Of a stretch of 64,000 nt of DNA, positions 60,624 through 64,000 are shown piece after piece. Numbering within the stretch: position 1 is the first letter of the stretch; each line of letters begins with the position of its first letter. The position numbers and the translations under genes were made by a program. Under the pieces are notes generated by a model, which did no database searches, had not been told where the DNA came from, and worked only from the letters and a program-made list of their open reading frames with translations. Origin of the DNA: Chthoniobacteraceae bacterium (GTDB lineage Bacteria; Verrucomicrobiota; Verrucomicrobiia; Chthoniobacterales; Chthoniobacteraceae); assembly GCA_947476045.1 (NCBI GenBank), contig CANJNZ010000004.1, forward strand, positions 42,491 to 106,490, in the 5' to 3' direction.

Positions 60624-60702
60624 GGCGGAAAAAATTTGTCCGTGGAGGCTATGCGCACATTTTTAATTTGAAAAGCCCGCCCTTCTCGCGAATTGCAACT
60701 GC

Positions 60703-61935
60703 GTGCCAAGCACTATTCAGCCCGCCGCGCCGCGCCGCATTACGCTCGACCTCGCTCCTGCCGAGGTCGCCGCACGGCTGCGTCATCTGCCGGGTCTTGT
60801 TTTTTTTGATTCCGCAAAGGCCGACGCCGATGCGATCTCCATCGTTGCTGCGGCACCGGACGCGGAGTTTCGCGGGCACATCTCGCGCGACTGGACCGCT
60901 TTTCGCACAGCGCTCGCGGAACGCACAATCGCAGGCGGGCGCGATGACGGACTGCCGCACGGATTCGCAGCGGGCAGCATCGAATATGACGGCACATTCT
61001 ATTTCGCCTTCTACGAAAATGCGCTGATCTTCCGCCACGCCACGCAGCAATGGCATGAGATAGGCGACCTCGTCTCGCGACTCGCGGACGACACGACTGT
61101 GCACTGCGAACGTCCCGATTTTCGCCACGCGCTCGCGCCGGAGGAATACCACGCGATGGTGCGCCGCGCACAGGAATACATCGCCGCGGGCGACATTTAC
61201 CAGGTGAACCTCACGCATCGCTTTGACTCACCTTGGAGCGGCGACCCGTGGGCGTTTTACGAGGCACTCCGCCACTATTCGCCCGCGCCGCACGCTGCGT
61301 ATTTGAGCCTCGGTGCCCGCAGCATTCTTTCTGCGTCGCCCGAGTGTTTTTTGAAAATGAGCGGCTCCAGCGTGCGCACGCGTCCCATCAAGGGCACGCG
61401 CCCGCGCCGCGCCGACGCGCTCGCCGACGAGCACAGCGCCTTCGATTTAATCACCTCGCCGAAGGAAATCGCCGAGCTGGTCATGATCACCGACCTCGAG
61501 CGTAACGACATCGGCCAGGTCTGCGAATTTGGCAGCGTCACCGTCCCCGAGTTGCTGAAGCTCGAACGCCACGAGCAAGTCTTCCACCTCGTCTCCACCA
61601 TCGAGGGCCGACTGCGCGCCGATGTGGATCACGCCGAGGCGCTGCGTGCGTGCTTTCCCGGCGGCAGCATCACCGGCGCGCCGAAAAGGCGCGCGCGCGA
61701 AATCATCGCCGAACTCGAAACCACACCGCGCGGACTTTACACCGGCGCGATTGGCTGGCTCGGGTTCAATGGCGAGAGCCAGTTCTCCATCGCCATCCGC
61801 ACCGTTGTCATCGAAGGCAATGAAGCGCATTTCCACGTAGGCAGCGGCATCGTCGCCGACAGCGACCCCGCCGCCGAGTGGCAGGAGACGCTCGACAAAG
61901 CCGCCGGCATCCTCCTCGCCGCCGAAAGATTGTAA
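60703..61935 (+). CDS. pabB: Aminodeoxychorismate synthase component I
   Basis: 410 residues from GTG. This is a chorismate-utilising enzyme with YIAAGDIYQVNLTHRF, SPECFLKMSG, RTRPIKGTRPR (the catalytic Lys), SPKEIAELVMITDLERNDIG and FPGGSITGAPKRRA. The KGTRPR block with Lys and the Ala-Glu run match PabB better than TrpE. It makes 4-amino-4-deoxychorismate for folate with a glutaminase partner not seen here. A PabC candidate is at 11615. Confidence 0.9.
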   Translation: MPSTIQPAAPRRITLDLAPAEVAARLRHLPGLVFFDSAKADADAISIVAAAPDAEFRGHISRDWTAFRTALAERTIAGGRDDGLPHGFAAGSIEYDGTFYFAFYENALIFRHATQQWHEIGDLVSRLADDTTVHCERPDFRHALAPEEYHAMVRRAQEYIAAGDIYQVNLTHRFDSPWSGDPWAFYEALRHYSPAPHAAYLSLGARSILSASPECFLKMSGSSVRTRPIKGTRPRRADALADEHSAFDLITSPKEIAELVMITDLERNDIGQVCEFGSVTVPELLKLERHEQVFHLVSTIEGRLRADVDHAEALRACFPGGSITGAPKRRAREIIAELETTPRGLYTGAIGWLGFNGESQFSIAIRTVVIEGNEAHFHVGSGIVADSDPAAEWQETLDKAAGILLAAERL

Positions 61936-61981
61936 TGCTCCTTGTGTTTCCCGGCGGCACGGTTACACGTCCCCCGCGTAT

Positions 61982-62058
61982 CGGGGCGTAGCTTAGCTTG
62001 GTAGAGCGCCTGGTTTGGGACCAGGAGGTCGCAGGTTCAAATCCTGTCGCCCCGACCA
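61982..62058 (+). tRNA. tRNA-Pro (anticodon TGG)
   Basis: A 77-base cloverleaf with acceptor CGGGGCG paired to CGCCCCG, anticodon arm CCTGG-TTTGGGA-CCAGG (anticodon TGG), T arm GCAGGTTCAAATCCTGT and an encoded CCA. It lies between pabB and the transporter gene. Confidence 0.95.
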
Positions 62059-62098
62059 TTTTTCTCTTTCTCCCACGGCGACCCTCAGCCTTTCTACG

Positions 62099-63385
62099 AT
62101 GATGATTGCCGACACTGCCATGAATGCCACGCCCGTGTGGCTGCTTGCGCCGTTTGCGCTCTTGCTGCTTTCCATCGCGCTGGGGCCGATTGCGTTTCCG
62201 CATTTCTGGCACAGGCGGTATCCGCTTGTGGCGGTGGGGCTGGGGGCGGTGAGTGTGGGGTTTTACCTGCTGCATGATGCCGCGCCGCTCGTCCACGCGG
62301 CGGAGGAATACCTCGGCTTCATCGCGCTCATCGGGTCGCTGTATTTGGTGAGCGGCGGCATCCACATCCGGGTGAAAGGCGAGGCAACTCCGCTCGTGAA
62401 CTGCCTCTTTCTACTCATCGGAGCAGTGCTCGCGAATTTCATCGGCACCACCGGCGCGTCCATGCTGCTCATCCGTCCTTGGATTCGCATGAACCGCTAC
62501 CGCGTCACCGCGTTTCACATCGTGTTCTTCATCTTCATCGTCAGCAACGTCGGCGGCTGCCTCACGCCCATCGGCGACCCGCCCCTCTTCATGGGCTACT
62601 TGAAAGGAATCCCGTTCTGGTGGGTCTTCGAGCATTGCTGGCAGGGGTGGGCCGTCGCCGTCGCGGGCCTGATAGCCATCTTCTACTGCGTGGATCGCGC
62701 GAACTTCCTCCGCGCCCCGCGCGACGTTCGGGAAAAGGAAACCGCCCACGAAGAATGGATCTTTCGCGGCCTCGGCAACCTCGTCTTCCTCGCCCTCATC
62801 CTCTTTGCCGTGCTGCGGCTCCCGCTTTGGTGGCGCGAAGGCACGATGCTCGTCGCCGCACTCGGTTCGTGGTTCACCACACCGCGCGGCGTCCACGAGA
62901 TGAACCACTTCGACTTCGCGCCCCTCAAGGAAGTCGCATGGCTCTTCGCAGGCATCTTCGCCACGATGACTCCCGCCCTCGCCTACCTCCAGCAAAGCCC
63001 CCCTCCGCTCGCCAGCGACCTCTCCTACTATTGGGCCACCGGCGCGCTCAGCGGCGTGCTCGACAACGCCCCCACCTACCTCGCCTTCCTCGCCACCGCC
63101 CTCGGCCAGCAACACCTCGCACTTTCCGACCCCGCCCACGTCCTCACCTTCGCCAACACCCACGCCGGCACCCTCGAAGCCATCTCCCTCGGCGCCGTCT
63201 TCTTTGGCGCGATGACCTACATCGGCAACGGCCCCAACTTCATGGTGAAAGCCATCGCCCAGCACGCCAAAGTGAGCACGCCCACCTTCCTCGGCTACAT
63301 CCTCCGCTACGCGCTCCCCATCCTCCTGCCATTCCTCGCCCTCGTCGGCATCCTCTTCTTCTCCCGCTGGCGTGTGTTTGGATAA
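62099..63385 (+). CDS. CitMHS_2/NhaD-like sodium:proton antiporter or anion transporter
   Basis: 428 residues from MMIADTAMNATPVW, with about twelve membrane helices. The IT-superfamily hairpin elements are IGTTGASMLLIRPWI followed by FIVSNVGGCLTPIGDPPLFM in the first half, and ALSGVLDNAPTYLAFLA then TYIGNGPNFMVKAIA in the second. The substrate could be Na+/H+ or a carboxylate. Genes of this group are annotated both ways. The open reading from 62015 crosses tRNA-Pro and is rejected as the start. Confidence 0.85.
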   Translation: MMIADTAMNATPVWLLAPFALLLLSIALGPIAFPHFWHRRYPLVAVGLGAVSVGFYLLHDAAPLVHAAEEYLGFIALIGSLYLVSGGIHIRVKGEATPLVNCLFLLIGAVLANFIGTTGASMLLIRPWIRMNRYRVTAFHIVFFIFIVSNVGGCLTPIGDPPLFMGYLKGIPFWWVFEHCWQGWAVAVAGLIAIFYCVDRANFLRAPRDVREKETAHEEWIFRGLGNLVFLALILFAVLRLPLWWREGTMLVAALGSWFTTPRGVHEMNHFDFAPLKEVAWLFAGIFATMTPALAYLQQSPPPLASDLSYYWATGALSGVLDNAPTYLAFLATALGQQHLALSDPAHVLTFANTHAGTLEAISLGAVFFGAMTYIGNGPNFMVKAIAQHAKVSTPTFLGYILRYALPILLPFLALVGILFFSRWRVFG

Positions 63386-63873
63386 AAAAGCGCTTGCACG
63401 CCGCGTGGGCATCGCTATCGCTGGCGCGTCCACCACGAACTATGCGCCCTTCCCATGTATGTCGGATAACCACCAAGCTGTCGCTTTTGGAGCATTGGAG
63501 CGTTTTTCCGCACTCTAGTTTCGCGGGGAAAAGCGAGACGGGATTTGGAGGGCGGGGCGATGTGGAGGAAAGTAGTCAGCGGCTTCGGCCGGCACGGCAA
63601 TCGTATCCGGGGACAGCGTTTGTTTTCAGAAAAATGTCTCAATGGGGTTGGGCGTTTTTTCAGTTCGCTCAGTTTGTCCGGCTGAAGCCGCTGACTACTT
63701 TTTCACCATTGGCGAAACCCAGCCTGCCTCCCTGCTCATCAGGCTCTCGCAAAACAAATAACCGCTTGTGCTTACCATGCGGCGCCCGCTATGCACCAGC
63801 CCCCGTGTCACAACCAAAACAAAACCCAAACACCAGTAAAAGAATGAAAACCATCACGAGTGTCCGGCAGTAA
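63386..63873. other. Non-coding region with an inverted-repeat element
   Basis: 488 bases without a supported gene. They contain 24-bp arms (63569-63592 and 63678-63701, one mismatch, core AGTAGTCAGCGGCTTC) around an 85-base centre. The preceding block with TTTTGGAGCATTGGAGCG looks like other repeated intergenic debris. Confidence 0.6.
63569..63701. repeat. Inverted repeat with 24-bp arms
   Basis: Arms at 63569-63592 and 63678-63701 pair at 23 of 24 positions and flank an 85-base centre that does not encode a recognisable protein. It may be a MITE-like element or a terminator for the transporter gene. Confidence 0.7.
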
Positions 63874-63999
63874 CTACCACAGTAGTAATTGGTTGCAATC
63901 TTGCGGTGTCAAAGGGTTGAAGTCATGTTTTGCAAGTAGTTCATGGAGAGGCATTTTCTCAAATGGATGGACACTCAGAAGTTGCAAAGTTCTGTGCAG
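63874..63999 (-). CDS. C-terminal end of a gene running off the window, function unknown
   Basis: On the minus strand the frame entering from the window edge stays open for 41 codons and ends KHDFNPLTPQDCNQLLLW before a TAG. The sequence is protein-like, with HPFEKMPLHELLAKHD. Base composition is lower in GC than most of the window. Too little is present to name it. Confidence 0.35.
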   Translation of the reverse strand: MHRTLQLLSVHPFEKMPLHELLAKHDFNPLTPQDCNQLLLW

Positions 64000-64000
64000 C

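Noticed and set aside
62015..62098. Upstream in-frame start for the transporter
   Set aside because: It would place the coding start inside tRNA-Pro and adds residues unlike the family.
63845..63874. Nine-codon ORF starting MKTITSVRQ near the right edge
   Set aside because: Too short, with no downstream gene on that strand in the window to support a leader peptide.

Overview
The window looks like roughly 60% GC chromosomal DNA from a member of the Verrucomicrobiota. This rests on gene content and style: a double-length UvrA, a secretin-like lipoprotein, an inverse-autotransporter barrel, a Gfo/Idh/MocA oxidoreductase, a sulfatase, futalosine-pathway menaquinone genes and an FmdB/zinc-ribbon set. 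A finer placement cannot be made from the sequence alone. Most of the window is housekeeping DNA with short intergenic gaps and many 4-base start/stop overlaps.

Layout. 1-9.3 kb: end of a membrane pyrophosphatase, an outer-membrane barrel, a sugar-type oxidoreductase, a zinc-ribbon/secreted pair, FmdB, histidine decarboxylase coupled to a double-ACT protein, a NIPSNAP protein and recF. 9.4-15.8 kb: an interrupted secretin-like lipoprotein, hisS, a class IV aminotransferase, an NtrC-type regulator, uppS and purA. 15.9-23.8 kb: a complete minus-strand cbb3 oxidase operon in the order Cys/His-rich small protein, ccoS, fused ccoNO, ccoQ, monohaem ccoP, ccoG, a 41-residue CcoH-like protein, a SafE-like membrane protein and a CcoI copper ATPase split by an in-frame TAA. 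Nearly every junction overlaps. 23.9-30.3 kb: a secreted protein, a PAS-PAS-LuxR regulator, a VTT membrane protein, dGTPase and an ABC-F ATPase.

30.4-34.7 kb: dnaX, then an accessory stretch. It holds a gene remnant, a strong hairpin, an ORF bracketed by inverted integron-type core sites, a toxin-antitoxin pair with a frameshifted toxin, a CYTH protein, ebfC and a 244-bp imperfect palindrome. 34.7-42.2 kb: a solute-binding protein, an ECF sigma factor, a glycosyltransferase and lipA, then the rpmH-rnpA-yidD-yidC-jag operon. 42.2-48.7 kb: Uma2 nuclease, guaB, mqnE-mqnA, a GreB-like protein without its catalytic tip, fabF and an HU/IHF protein. 48.8-58.1 kb: the 1,899-residue UvrA, a sulfatase, hicBA overlapping a small zinc-ribbon gene, and ychF. 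58.1-64 kb: an AT-rich stretch, a transglutaminase-like gene cut by an IS630-family element, tRNA-Glu, pabB, tRNA-Pro, a CitMHS_2-type transporter, and at the edge the end of a minus-strand gene.

Menaquinone made through MqnA/MqnE, a cbb3 oxidase and a proton-pumping pyrophosphatase suggest a respiring, micro-oxic-capable cell. Several genes are visibly damaged: the secretin-like gene, ccoI, parE and the transglutaminase-like gene. TAA is a normal stop in many intact neighbours, so stop-codon reassignment is unlikely. Decay or assembly error are the simpler explanations.
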